A stretch of 64,000 nt of DNA from Streptomyces flavidovirens DSM 40150 (GTDB lineage Bacteria > Actinomycetota > Actinomycetes > Streptomycetales > Streptomycetaceae): NCBI RefSeq assembly GCF_000429085.1, contig NZ_AUBE01000006.1, forward strand, positions 62,001 to 126,000, written 5' to 3'. Position 1 is the first letter of the stretch. Each line of letters opens with the position of its first letter. Positions 24,168 through 32,651 of this stretch are shown here, in pieces. The notes beneath the pieces were generated by a model. The model had not been told where the DNA came from and made no database searches. It was given only the letters and a program-made list of their open reading frames with translations. A program made the position numbers and the translations under genes.

Positions 24168-24818
24168 CTACGCGCTTGCCAGAGACAGCTTGACGGCGAA
24201 CCCCAGGAAGAGCGCTCCGGCCGCCGAGGTGGCCCCTGCGCTGAGCGTCCTCCGACGACGGAACGCAGCAGCTAGACGAGACCCGCCGAAGATGAGCGCA
24301 GACAGGTACAACACGCTTGCCACCTGGGCGAGTACGCCTAGAGTCACGAACCCCGCGACTGGGTTGGACTCTGACACGAACTGCACGAAGAAGGAGATGA
24401 AGAAGAGGATCGCCTTTGGGTTGAGCAGGCTGATCACGAGAGCGCGGCGGAACGGGCGCTCGGCAGCCACAGTCGCCTCGACGTCAGCGGCACCCGCGTC
24501 CGTGCGCTCGTTGCGCGTGCGCCACATCGACCAGGCCGCGCGCATCATCCCGATCGCCAGCCAGGTCAGATATCCGGCGCCCGCGTACTTCACGATCCCG
24601 AACAGCAGCGCGTTGGCCTGGAGCAGCGAGGCCACGCCGGCCGCGGACAGCGTCATGAGCACCGCGTCCCCGCAGAACACCCCGGCGGCCGCCGCATACC
24701 CCTTCCGCGCCCCGCGCCGGGCGGCGACGGACAGCACGTACAGCGAGTTCGGCCCCGGCAGCAGAATGATCAGCACGAGGCCGGCGAGATAGGTCGGAAG
24801 ATCGGTGACGCCCAGCAT
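24168..24818 (-). CDS. LysE-family exporter, chimeric (host 5' end, element 3' end)
   Basis: 216-residue amino-acid exporter of the LysE/RhtB family with about six membrane helices. LIILLPGPNSLYVLSVAARRGARKGYAAAAGVFCGD is the family N-terminus and LLNPKAILFFISFFVQF the mid-protein NPK motif. Codons before FFVQF are host DNA; everything after (SESNPVAGFVTLGVLAQVASVLYLSALIFGG...) is supplied by the element and differs from the stranded host 3' end. Full length and no stop, so it is probably functional. ATG 24818 is preferred over upstream 24860. An AT-richer codon choice marks the element-derived part. Confidence 0.9.
   Translation of the reverse strand: MLGVTDLPTYLAGLVLIILLPGPNSLYVLSVAARRGARKGYAAAAGVFCGDAVLMTLSAAGVASLLQANALLFGIVKYAGAGYLTWLAIGMMRAAWSMWRTRNERTDAGAADVEATVAAERPFRRALVISLLNPKAILFFISFFVQFVSESNPVAGFVTLGVLAQVASVLYLSALIFGGSRLAAAFRRRRTLSAGATSAAGALFLGFAVKLSLASA
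24376..24392. repeat. attR core, 17-bp direct repeat copy 2
   Basis: Identical to 18760-18776. To its right is host lysE 5' DNA, to its left the element-borne lysE 3' end. Reciprocal recombination between the two copies would restore an uninterrupted host lysE. Confidence 0.85.
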
Positions 24819-24872
24819 GGACCGAGTGTCGCACGGAGGTACGACACTCGGCCGGGGCATTTCACAGTGCGG

Positions 24873-25451
24873 TCAGTCGCCGTCGAGGAGGGTGTCCACG
24901 GGCAGTTCGAGAGTGACGCCGACGGAGGCGGGGACGGGGACCGAGGCCCCCCGCTCGTACCGCTGCGGCGGCGGATACTTGCCGTCCGCCGGATCGCTGT
25001 AGAGCAGCACTTCGCCGTGCTTGCGGTCGGCCACGATGTAGACCGGGACCCCGGCCTCGGCGTAGCTCTCGACCTTGGTCCCGAGGGCGTCGGTCCAGTT
25101 CGAGGAGGTCACTTCGACGACCAGGCGGAAGACGTTCGGGGCATAGCAGTTCTTCTGGACGAGCGCGTCCCGGAAGTCCTCGTCGACCACGGAGAAGTCG
25201 GGGATCGCGTAGTCGTCGGGCAGGCCGGGCAGCCACAGGCCGATGCCCTGGACGTACTCCAGGCCGGCCTCTTCCACTCCCGCCCGGTCGAACGCTCTTC
25301 CCAGCTTGGTCAACGACAGTGCGTGCGAACCGTCCGGCCGTGGTGTCACGATGAGCCTCCCCTGGAGAATCTCCACGCGGTGCCCGGGCAGTGCACGGGA
25401 GAGCAGGTCGGCGGCTTCGCCCAACGTCAGCTCGTGTTGCATGACAGCCAC
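24873..25451 (-). CDS. Uma2-family (DUF820) putative nuclease
   Basis: 192 residues. PGHRVEILQGRLIVTP opens the fold; IPDFSVVDEDF, RLVVEVTSSNW and KVESYAEAGVPVYIVADRK provide the Asp...Glu...Lys series of a PD-(D/E)XK-like site, and VLLYSDP follows. Uma2 proteins are abundant in Streptomyces and cyanobacteria and their role is unclear. GTG 25451 has AAGGGGG upstream; ATG 25442 is the alternative. It is a single gene between lysE and the mutase. Confidence 0.8.
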   Translation of the reverse strand: MAVMQHELTLGEAADLLSRALPGHRVEILQGRLIVTPRPDGSHALSLTKLGRAFDRAGVEEAGLEYVQGIGLWLPGLPDDYAIPDFSVVDEDFRDALVQKNCYAPNVFRLVVEVTSSNWTDALGTKVESYAEAGVPVYIVADRKHGEVLLYSDPADGKYPPPQRYERGASVPVPASVGVTLELPVDTLLDGD

Positions 25452-25550
25452 GGCATCCCCCTTGTCGGGATCACTCTCCACCGAAAGTAACCGGGAGCAC
25501 CGACACTCCGCCCCCGATCACTCGTCCGGGTGGCCAACGGTCGGAAGCGC

Positions 25551-27131
25551 TCAGAACGCGTTCGTCGGGACGTACGTCCCCCACACCTCCCGCAGCGCGT
25601 CGCAGACCTCGCCGACCGTCGCCCGCGCCCGCAGCGCGTCCTTCATCGGGTACAGGACGTTGTCCGTGCCCTCCGCCGCCTTCTTCAGCTCCACCAGCGC
25701 CGCGTCCACCGCCGCCTGGTCGCGCTCCGCGCGCAGCTTCGCGAGGCGGTCGGCCTGCTGGGCCTCGATCGCGGGGTCGACGCGCAGGGGCTCGTACGGC
25801 TCCTCCGTCTCCAGCTGGAAACGGTTCACGCCGACCACGACGCGCTCGCCGCTGTCCGTCTCCAGGGCGATGCGGTACGCGCTGCGCTCGATCTCGTTCT
25901 TCTGGAAGCCGCGCTCGATGGCGTTGACCGCGCCGCCCATGTCTTCGACCTTCGCCATCAGTTCGAGCGCGGCGGCCTCGACGTCGTCGGTCATCTTCTC
26001 GACGACGTACGAGCCGGCGAACGGGTCGACGGTGGCCGTGACGTCCGTCTCGTACGCCAGGACCTGCTGGGTGCGCAGGGCCAGGCGGGCGCTCTTGTCG
26101 GTGGGGAGCGCGATCGCCTCGTCGAAGGAGTTGGTGTGCAGGGACTGGGTCCCGCCGAGGACGGCCGCCAGGCCCTGGACGGCGACGCGCACCAGGTTGA
26201 CCTCGGGCTGCTGGGCGGTGAGCTGCACGCCCGCCGTCTGCGTGTGGAAGCGCAGCATGAGGGATTTGGGGTTCTTCGCGCCGAACTCGTCGCGCATGAC
26301 CTTCGCCCAGATGCGGCGCGCGGCGCGGAACTTGGCGACCTCTTCGAGGATGGTGGTGCGGGAGACGAAGAAGAAGGACAGGCGGGGCGCGAAGTCGTCC
26401 ACGTCCATCCCGGCCGCGACGGCGGTACGGACGTATTCGATGCCGTCGGCGAGCGTGAACGCGATCTCCTGCGCGGGCGAGGCGCCGGCCTCCGCCATGT
26501 GGTAGCCGGAGATCGAGATCGTGTTCCACTTCGGGATCTCGGTCTTGCAGTACTTGAAGATGTCCGCGATCAGGCGGAGCGACGGCTTGGGCGGGAAGAT
26601 GTACGTCCCGCGCGCGATGTACTCCTTCAGCACGTCGTTCTGGATCGTGCCGGTCAGCTTGTCGGCCGGTACGCCCTGTTCCTCGCCCACCAGCTGGTAC
26701 ATCAGGAGGAGGAGGGCCGCCGGCGCGTTGATCGTCATCGACGTCGAGACCTTGTCCAGCGGAATGCCGCCGAACAGGACCCGCATGTCGTCGATCGAGT
26801 CGATCGCGACGCCGACCTTGCCGACCTCGCCGCTCGCGATCGCCGCGTCGCTGTCGTGGCCCATCTGGGTCGGCAGGTCGAAGGCGACCGACAGGCCCAT
26901 CGTGCCGTTGGCGATCAGCTGCTTGTAGCGGGCGTTGGACTCGGTCGCGGTGCCGAAGCCCGCGTACTGGCGCATCGTCCACGGGCGGCCCGTGTACATG
27001 GAGGGGTACACGCCGCGCGTGAAGGGGTACTTGCCGGGCTCGCCCAGCTTCTCCGCGGGGTCCCAGCCCTCCAGGGCGTCCGGCCCGTACACCGGCTCAA
27101 TAGGCAGTCCCGACTCCGACTCGCGCGCCAT
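25551..27131 (-). CDS. Acyl-CoA mutase large subunit (B12-dependent)
   Basis: 526 residues, the catalytic TIM-barrel subunit of the methylmalonyl/isobutyryl-CoA mutase family. [77 protein letters not shown] and [18 protein letters not shown] are family signatures. It ends without the cobalamin-binding domain, so it must pair with a separate ~135-residue B12 subunit, absent from the window. Substrate cannot be fixed from motifs; I recall the syntenic S. coelicolor gene as a second MCM-like large subunit. GGGAGG precedes ATG 27131 at 8 bases. Confidence 0.9.
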   Translation of the reverse strand: MARESESGLPIEPVYGPDALEGWDPAEKLGEPGKYPFTRGVYPSMYTGRPWTMRQYAGFGTATESNARYKQLIANGTMGLSVAFDLPTQMGHDSDAAIASGEVGKVGVAIDSIDDMRVLFGGIPLDKVSTSMTINAPAALLLLMYQLVGEEQGVPADKLTGTIQNDVLKEYIARGTYIFPPKPSLRLIADIFKYCKTEIPKWNTISISGYHMAEAGASPAQEIAFTLADGIEYVRTAVAAGMDVDDFAPRLSFFFVSRTTILEEVAKFRAARRIWAKVMRDEFGAKNPKSLMLRFHTQTAGVQLTAQQPEVNLVRVAVQGLAAVLGGTQSLHTNSFDEAIALPTDKSARLALRTQQVLAYETDVTATVDPFAGSYVVEKMTDDVEAAALELMAKVEDMGGAVNAIERGFQKNEIERSAYRIALETDSGERVVVGVNRFQLETEEPYEPLRVDPAIEAQQADRLAKLRAERDQAAVDAALVELKKAAEGTDNVLYPMKDALRARATVGEVCDALREVWGTYVPTNAF

Positions 27132-27360
27132 CTGCTGTGCCTCCCGCTGAACGTACAGGGAACGTACTGGCTGGTAATTAACCGACCCTCGCGACGGACT
27201 GTAGCGGCGGGCGTGCGGCGGGTGGAGAGCCGCAGGCTGGGACCTTGCTCACAACGTCGCTCTTCATCGCTCTTCATCGCTCTTCCATCATGCGGGGCTT
27301 TCGCAACCGGGCGGAGCGGGAAACAGTCCTTAAGGGCAAACGAGATGCCGGGGGCGGGAA

Positions 27361-28328
27361 ATGGACGAGAAGCAGCGGAACAGCAGAGCCATGCGCAGAG
27401 CGGTGGCACTGGCGGCGGCCGCCGTGGTGGGCGTGACCGCGGGGTGCACGGCGCAGGCGTCCGGGGCGGGAGCGGGAGCGGCGGCTGCGGGCGGGACGAA
27501 GCGGGCGGCAGCGGCGGCTCCGGCGCATACGCCGGCGAACGCTCCGGTGGCGGCGGTGTCGAAGTCCCCGGCTCCGGCGGCTACGGAGGGCAGGTCGGAG
27601 GGACCCGCTGAGCCGAAGGCCGGGCCGGCCAAGCCGAAGACCGCGCCGCCCGAGTCGAAGACCGCGCCGTCGGCGCCGCCCGCGCCCGCGCCGCGCCCAA
27701 GATCCTTATGGCGAGGGGGGCCGAAGGCGCGCAAGTACGCGAGCTGCAGGCCAGGCTCCGTCAGATCGGCCACTTCAACCGCACACCTACCGGCTACTAC
27801 GGTTCCGTCACCGCTGCCGCCGTCTCGTCCTTCCAGGGCAAGCGCGGCCTGCCCCGTACGGGCACGACCGACGCCGTGACCTGGGACAAGCTGCTGGGGA
27901 TGACCAGGAAGCCGACACGCGACGAGCTGCACCCGACGACCGCCAACCCGGTCGCCAAGCCCGACCCCCGCTGCATGACGGGCCGGGTTCTGTGCATCAG
28001 CAAGACCAGCCGCACCCTGTCCTGGATGGTCGAGGGGCGGGTCGTCTCGGCGATGGACGTGCGATTCGGATCGCAGTACACGCCCACCCGTGAAGGGGTG
28101 TTCAGCGTGTACTGGAAGTCCCGGCACCATGTCTCGACGCTGTACGACAGCCCCATGCCGTACGCCCTCTTCTTCAGCGGCGGGCAGGCCGTCCACTACT
28201 CGTCGGACTTCGCGGCCCGTGGCTACAGCGGTGCGTCGCACGGCTGCGTCAACGTCCGGGACGAGGGGAAGATCGCGAGCCTGTTCGCGCAGGTGCGCAA
28301 CGGCGACAAGGTCGTCATCTACTGGTAG
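27361..28328 (+). pseudogene. L,D-transpeptidase lipoprotein interrupted by a frameshift
   Basis: The first frame (27361-) encodes a lipoprotein signal (MRRAVALAAAAVVGVTAGC) and an Ala/Pro/Lys linker. The second frame (to 28328) encodes a peptidoglycan-binding domain (GAQVRELQARLRQIGHFN, TGYYGSVTAAAVSSFQ) and a YkuD domain ending HYSSDFAARGYSGASHGCVNVRD, with catalytic His, Ser-His-Gly-Cys intact. The frames meet around 27690-27706 in a GC-repeat (GCGCCCGCGCCGCGCCC); one base is missing, or minus-one slippage occurs. The downstream ATG 27708 has no ribosome binding site. It would cross-link peptidoglycan if expressed. A sequencing error must be excluded. Confidence 0.8.
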
Positions 28329-28354
28329 CCGCCGGTCAGGGAGATGGAGAAGTG

Positions 28355-28391
28355 GCGCGGGCGGGACCGGGGGAACGTGTCCCGCCCGCGC
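28355..28391 (+). terminator. Hairpin after the L,D-transpeptidase
   Basis: GCGCGGGCGGGAC pairs with GTCCCGCCCGCGC (one bulge) around an 11-base loop, 27 bases after the stop. No U-run; many Streptomyces terminators look like this. Confidence 0.7.
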
Positions 28392-28656
28392 CTGTTGCGC
28401 GGAGCCGAAGGTACGGGGGGAACCCCGGCTCGTCGCGCTGCCGATGACCAGTCGGCTCACTCTGTACTGCGTCACCCACTCCAAAAACGTCACACCTGCG
28501 CTAGGTCGGGGATGAAAGCGCAGGTCAGCGAGGTGCGGGGGCGTTGGGGGCGGTGCCGCGCCGGGGCGTCTCCTCGGGCGTCGAACGTTCGGGTAGGTGT
28601 TGGTTCGTTCGCGGTGGTTGCGTTCAACGCCCTGCGGGGAGCGCCCCGACACGTCC

Positions 28657-28682
28657 CCTCACCGGCGGCGTTGCCGGTGAGG
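28657..28682 (-). terminator. Hairpin after the first sigma operon
   Basis: Perfect 10-bp stem CCTCACCGGC / GCCGGTGAGG, loop GGCGTT, about 100 bases beyond the stop of the membrane protein gene. Confidence 0.55.
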
Positions 28683-28779
28683 CGGGGGCGGGCGCCGCCA
28701 TGCACCGTCCCCTCCTGGCACCGCGACATGGGGCCGCAGCACGGGCTGCGTACGTCGCAGCCGCCGCGTGCGGGGTGGG

Positions 28780-29775
28780 TCAGCTCGGGTGGGCCGAGGC
28801 GCCGGTGGTTGTGGACGGCTCGACGGTCGGCGAGGGGGGCGGGGCATAGGAGATCGGCGGCACGATCCTGCGGATGTCGCCGGGGGCGTCCTCGCTCCCG
28901 TCGCTTCCGCCGTTCCTGCCGTTCTTGTCGCCGCCGTCTTCGTCTCCGCCCCCGCCCGCGTCGTCCACGTCACCGGGGCCGTCCAGCACGCGGTCGCAGA
29001 AGCGCTCCACCCGGTCGGGGCCCTTGGCCGCGGCCTCCAGGCGTCGTTCGTGGTCGGGGGCGAGCTTGCCCTCGCGGTAGTCCTGGCAGGCCTTGGCGGT
29101 CTTGCGGTACCAGTCGGCGGAATCGGAACCGGAACCACCATCGCCCGTTCCTGATGTGTCGTCGTCGGGCCGGGCCGGGTGGGTGGGGGGTACGCCGGTG
29201 TCCGGTGCGGGGGAGGACTCGTGCGTACCCCCGGTTTCGACCTTGCCGTCGCCGGGCGTCTGGTGTGCGCCGCCGGGGGTGCCGGTGCTGTCCGGGGTGG
29301 GGGCGTCGGTGTCGCCCGGTTCAGCGGTGGTGGTCCCTGAGACGACCGGCGGTGGTGTCGCGGCGGCGGACACGGAGGACGCCGGGGCGGGGTCGGTGTC
29401 GCTGCCGAAGGGGCTGGGCAGTACGCCCGTGCCCGCCGCCACCGCGACGCCGCCGAGCGCGACACCGGCCAGTGCCCCGGCCAGCCCGAGGCGTACGGGG
29501 CGTGCCCAGCGCACGGGTACGGCGGCCCTGCGTCCGATACGTACCGTCGAGAAGGCCTCGGGGGACGCGGCCCTGGCTTTGCGGAACGCCGCCAGCGCGG
29601 CCGCCTCGCCGGGGAGTTCGCCCGGCTCGTGGCCGGCCCTGGCGACGCCGTCGAGGGCGGCGGAGAGGCGCTCGGCCTGGGCGCGTGCGTGTTCGCCGAC
29701 AGGGCCTACGGGTTCTCCGCGCAGCAGTCGCTCCGCCGCGTCCTTGTCGAGCCACTCGTAACGCTCGTCGGCCAT
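28780..29775 (-). CDS. Single-pass membrane protein paired with ECF sigma factor (copy 1)
   Basis: 331 residues. Cytoplasmic N-terminus (MADERYEWLDKDAAERLLRG...), one membrane segment near 93-115 (LAGALAGVALGGVAVAAGTG) followed by LPSPFGS, then a long Ser/Thr/Pro-rich exterior and a Cys-containing region (ACQDYREGKLAPDHERRLEAAAKG, RFCDRVL). Gene order suggests an anti-sigma role, but the zinc HxxxCxxC motif of ZAS-type anti-sigmas is absent. The exterior part resembles that of the second copy at 31029. Its ATG overlaps the sigma stop (TGATG). Confidence 0.75.
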   Translation of the reverse strand: MADERYEWLDKDAAERLLRGEPVGPVGEHARAQAERLSAALDGVARAGHEPGELPGEAAALAAFRKARAASPEAFSTVRIGRRAAVPVRWARPVRLGLAGALAGVALGGVAVAAGTGVLPSPFGSDTDPAPASSVSAAATPPPVVSGTTTAEPGDTDAPTPDSTGTPGGAHQTPGDGKVETGGTHESSPAPDTGVPPTHPARPDDDTSGTGDGGSGSDSADWYRKTAKACQDYREGKLAPDHERRLEAAAKGPDRVERFCDRVLDGPGDVDDAGGGGDEDGGDKNGRNGGSDGSEDAPGDIRRIVPPISYAPPPSPTVEPSTTTGASAHPS

Positions 29776-30515
29776 CACATGTCCTTCTGCGTCCGCACGC
29801 ACGAATGCGTCACACCGGCGGACGTCACCTGGCCCGGTCGCGGACCTCGCTGGGGCGGTACTGCGCCGAGCTCCGGCCGCCCGCCGGCCGGGTCGGCGAC
29901 CGTACCCCTGTCGTCTTCACCGCTCTCGCCGTCCGCCGCGTTCAGCAGCTCGGCCAGCCGCTTCAGGCCGCGGTGCGCGGCGGTACGTACGGCGCCGGGG
30001 CGCTTGCCGAGGGTCTGAGCGGCGGTCTTCGCGTCGAGTCCGACGACGACACGCAGGACGACGGCCTCGGCCTGGTCCTGCGGAAGCTGGGCGATGAGGG
30101 CGAGGGTGTCACCGGTGGCAAGGGCTTCCATCGCCTCGCCCGCGGTGTCGGAGGCGCCGGGCTTGGTGGTGAGCTCGGTTTCGTCGCCGCCGACGACGGG
30201 GCGCCTGCCGCGCATACGTATGTGATCGAGGGCACGGTTGCGCGCTATGCGCGCCGCCCAGCCCCGGAACCGGTCGGCGTCGCCGCTGAACCGGTCGAGG
30301 TCGCGGGCTATCTGGAGCCACGACTCGGAGGCGACGTCCTCTGCCTCCGGTTCGCCCACCAGCGTTCGTATGTAGCCCAACAACCGCGGGTGCACGGCGC
30401 GGTACACAGTACGGAAGGCGTCTTCGTCCCCGTCCTGTGCCGCGAGCACCGCGGCGGTCAGCTCCGCGTCGTCCCCCAGCACTTCCTCAACCCGTCCCAA
30501 ATAGCAGCTGGTCAC
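29775..30515 (-). CDS. ECF sigma factor (copy 1)
   Basis: 246 residues. Region 2 is AFRTVYRAVHPRLLGYIRTLVGEPEAEDVASESWLQIARDLDRFSG and FRGWAARIARNRALDHIR; region 4 is IAQLPQDQAEAVVLRVVVGLDAKTAAQTLGKRPGAVRTAAHRGLKRLAELL. The ~45-residue tail after region 4 is unstructured. It forms an operon with the membrane protein downstream. The GTG at 30515 has no clear ribosome binding site. Closely similar to the sigma gene at 31991, so the pair arose by duplication. Confidence 0.88.
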   Translation of the reverse strand: MTSCYLGRVEEVLGDDAELTAAVLAAQDGDEDAFRTVYRAVHPRLLGYIRTLVGEPEAEDVASESWLQIARDLDRFSGDADRFRGWAARIARNRALDHIRMRGRRPVVGGDETELTTKPGASDTAGEAMEALATGDTLALIAQLPQDQAEAVVLRVVVGLDAKTAAQTLGKRPGAVRTAAHRGLKRLAELLNAADGESGEDDRGTVADPAGGRPELGAVPPQRGPRPGQVTSAGVTHSCVRTQKDM

Positions 30516-31028
30516 CGCTGCCGCGCGGCCCAGCGCGAGTCAGCACGGTACGGCGTCCGAAGGGGTCACGTCCACGTCCTGCACAACGCGCGACTGTCTG
30601 CTGACAGAGAGCGGTGTGACAGAAAACGCAGGCCCGGCGCTGAGAGTAGTACGGGCCGCCGCACGGTCCGCGGACGGCGACCGGGGCCTCTCCTGTGGGG
30701 GGTGGCGGCCCCGGTCGTCCTTCCTCGGTCTGCGGCGGCCCCATTTCATGCTTTCGAGACCCTTCCCTGGGGCGTCGCGACAACACTCCGGACCCTCGCG
30801 ACTCGCCGTCCCGACACCCTCTCGCAGGCCTCCCCGAGGTCTCACGAACTCGCCGCCCCGACATCCTCCCGGCGCAGTTCCGCGGCCGGGTGCCGTCCCG
30901 ATCCTCCCGGCGCCGCCCCGAGCTCCTCCCGGACGCCGCCGCCCCGACGGCTCACGGACTCGCCGCCCCCGCACCCCGACCCGAAGCCCCGCCGAGCCGG
31001 TGACCGCATCGTCGCGGCGTGAGGGGGA
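30516..31028. other. 513-bp intergenic between the two sigma pairs
   Basis: No gene supported. It holds the presumed promoter of sigma copy 1 (adjacent to 30515), an 11-bp perfect hairpin (30678-30717) and, at 30760-31010, an imperfect GC-rich repeat tract with recurring CGCCGCCCCGA and CCTCCCGG. Confidence 0.6.
30678..30717 (-). terminator. Hairpin downstream of sigma pair 2
   Basis: CGACCGGGGCC / GGCCCCGGTCG with an 18-base loop, about 310 bases after the second pair's stop. Distance makes its role uncertain. Confidence 0.45.
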
Positions 31029-31994
31029 TTAGTTCCCGCCCTTGCCCTGGGTGGCGCCTTTGCCGGCCGGTCGGCGTCCGTTGCCGTTGCCGGGTTCGTC
31101 CTTGTCCGCGGGCTTCGCGGGGTCGGTACGATCCGTCGGGTTCGCGGCACTGCCTCCGGGCGCGTTGTCGTCCGGCTTCGCCGGGGGGTGTTCCGGCGGG
31201 GCCTTGGGTGCCGTTCCCGGCTTCTTCGGGGGTTTCGAGGCCTTCGGTGCCTTTGTGGAGCCCTTGCCGTCGGTGCCCGCCCCCGGTTGCCGTTCCTCGG
31301 CCGCCACCACGTCCTCGCAGTACGCCTCCACCGTCAGCCCGGCGTCGGCGGCCTCGGCCGTCAGCCGTTCGGAAGCCGCGCCGCGGCCGGAGAGCGAGCG
31401 TCCGTTGGATGCGAGGTACGCCACGCAGTACGCCACGTCATCCTGCGCCCGCGTCGGGCGCGCCGACCCGGAACGGGTGACCCCGGTGGAGGGGAGGCGC
31501 ACCGTCCCCTCCGCCGCGCTCTCCCGCGCCGCGCCGGGCGTGGGCGGCGCACCGGTGCGGGCCGCGGTCGACGCCGCGCTGGGCCCGACCGAACCGCCGC
31601 CACCGATCCCGAACGGCGCCGGGATCGCCCCCGTACCGGCCGCCAGCGCCACCCCGCCCAGCGTCACCGTCGCCGCGACCGAGGCGAACGCCGCCCTGGC
31701 CGGAAGTGCGCCGCGCCGACGCCGGGACGGCCGCCAGTCGTCGCGCCTGCGCGCCTGCCACCAGCGCTCCGGGAGAGCGTGTGCGCCGGCGTCGCGCGCC
31801 TCCCGATACGCGGCGAGCGCCGCTTCCTCGTTCGCCCCGCCGGGGCCGGGCGCGGATCGGCGTACGGCGGCCAGCAACGCCTCGACCTCCGGCGTGGCCA
31901 CCTCCTCATCCACCGCTTCCCGATCCCGCGCGTCGGCCCCGGTCCGTCGTCGCGGCCGTGCCTGCGCCTGTGGTTGCTTCCGTACCCGTCTCAT
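31029..31994 (-). CDS. Single-pass membrane protein paired with ECF sigma factor (copy 2)
   Basis: 321 residues, same build as copy 1: basic cytoplasmic N-terminus, one membrane segment (AFASVAATVTLGGVALAAGTG, about 108-128) followed by AIPAPFG, and a Pro/Lys-rich exterior with CVAYLASNGRSLSG and VEAYCEDVVAAEE. The GGVAxAAGTGxxPxPFG block is shared by both copies and is not a motif I know, so it may be diagnostic. ATGA overlap with the sigma gene. Likely regulator of its sigma factor. Confidence 0.75.
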   Translation of the reverse strand: MRRVRKQPQAQARPRRRTGADARDREAVDEEVATPEVEALLAAVRRSAPGPGGANEEAALAAYREARDAGAHALPERWWQARRRDDWRPSRRRRGALPARAAFASVAATVTLGGVALAAGTGAIPAPFGIGGGGSVGPSAASTAARTGAPPTPGAARESAAEGTVRLPSTGVTRSGSARPTRAQDDVAYCVAYLASNGRSLSGRGAASERLTAEAADAGLTVEAYCEDVVAAEERQPGAGTDGKGSTKAPKASKPPKKPGTAPKAPPEHPPAKPDDNAPGGSAANPTDRTDPAKPADKDEPGNGNGRRPAGKGATQGKGGN

Positions 31995-32620
31995 GTCTCA
32001 TCCTTCAGCGTGCGCGGTGCCGGAGACGTCACAGCGTCCACCCGGCCGCCGCCCGCCAGTTGCTCGGCCAGCCGCTTGAGTCCGCGGTACGCCGATGTCC
32101 GCACGGACCCGCTGCGCTTGCCCAGCACCCTGGCCGCCGCGGGCCCGTCCAGACCGACGACCACCCGCAGCAGTACCGCCTCCGCCTGCTCGCGCGGCAG
32201 CGCGGCGATCATTTCCAGCGCCTGCTCGGTCGACAGCGCTTCGAGCGCGTCGTCGGCGGTGTCCTGCCGGTCGGGCAGGTCCAGCACGTCCTGCTCGATC
32301 AGCGCCGTACGGGGCCTTCGCTTCTGCTTGCGCAGGTGGTCGAGCGCGCGGTGGCGGGCGATCGTCGCCGTCCAGCCGCGGAATCCCGCCCCGTCGCCAC
32401 GAAACCGCCCCAGGTCCCGCGCGATCTCCAGCCACGCCTCGGACGTCACGTCCTCGGCGTCCTCCCCCACCAGCCCCCGCACATATCCGAGCAGCCCTGG
32501 ATGCACGATCCGGTACGCCGCGGCGAACCCGCCCTCGTCCCCCTGCTGGGCCCGCTCGACGGCAGCACCCAGCTCCGCGTCGTACGCCTGTGTACGACGC
32601 CGCTCCCCGCCCCTGGCCAC
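31991..32620 (-). CDS. ECF sigma factor (copy 2)
   Basis: About 209 residues from GTG 32620, which has AGAGGG four to five bases upstream; a 28-residue longer form from 32704 is less likely. Region 2 (AYRIVHPGLLGYVRGLVGEDAEDVTSEAWLEIARDLGRF, FRGWTATIARHRALDHLRKQ) and region 4 (IAALPREQAEAVLLRVVVGLDGPAAARVLGKRSGSVRTSAYRGLKRL) align well with copy 1. Four-base overlap with its membrane partner. The two sigma factors may recognise overlapping promoter sets. Confidence 0.88.
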   Translation of the reverse strand: MARGGERRRTQAYDAELGAAVERAQQGDEGGFAAAYRIVHPGLLGYVRGLVGEDAEDVTSEAWLEIARDLGRFRGDGAGFRGWTATIARHRALDHLRKQKRRPRTALIEQDVLDLPDRQDTADDALEALSTEQALEMIAALPREQAEAVLLRVVVGLDGPAAARVLGKRSGSVRTSAYRGLKRLAEQLAGGGRVDAVTSPAPRTLKDET

Positions 32621-32651
32621 ACGTCCCTCTTCGTGCCGACTTCGGCACTGG

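Larger units (their letters stand above)
18760..24392. mobile_element. 5.6-kb serine-integrase element inserted in lysE
   Basis: Bounded by a 17-bp direct repeat (18760-18776 and 24376-24392). Inside are a large serine integrase next to the left end, an HTH protein, an HNH endonuclease, a 58-aa zinc protein, several unknown small genes and a leftward DUF6879 cassette. GC and codon choice are visibly less biased than in flanking genes. I see no replication initiator, FtsK/Tra transfer gene, terminase large subunit or structural gene. The element brings its own lysE 3' end, so the interrupted host gene is restored in chimeric form. It could be a phage satellite, a decayed prophage or a mobilizable island. 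Confidence 0.88.
28329..28779. other. 451-bp intergenic between convergent genes
   Basis: No credible gene. It contains two hairpins (28355-28391 and 28657-28682) ending the genes on either side. Between them are GC-rich sequence with T-runs of CGTTCG type and no recognisable element. Confidence 0.6.

Noticed and set aside
18760..24392. tRNA-associated genomic island
   Set aside because: No tRNA gene or tRNA-like 3' end was seen at either junction; the target is lysE coding DNA.
25530..27611. 693-codon plus-strand frame
   Set aside because: Shadow of the acyl-CoA mutase gene; no domains and no ribosome binding site.
28344..31022. 892-codon open frame on the plus strand
   Set aside because: Antisense to the sigma and membrane-protein genes; composition is Arg/Gly-rich as expected of a shadow frame in GC-rich DNA.
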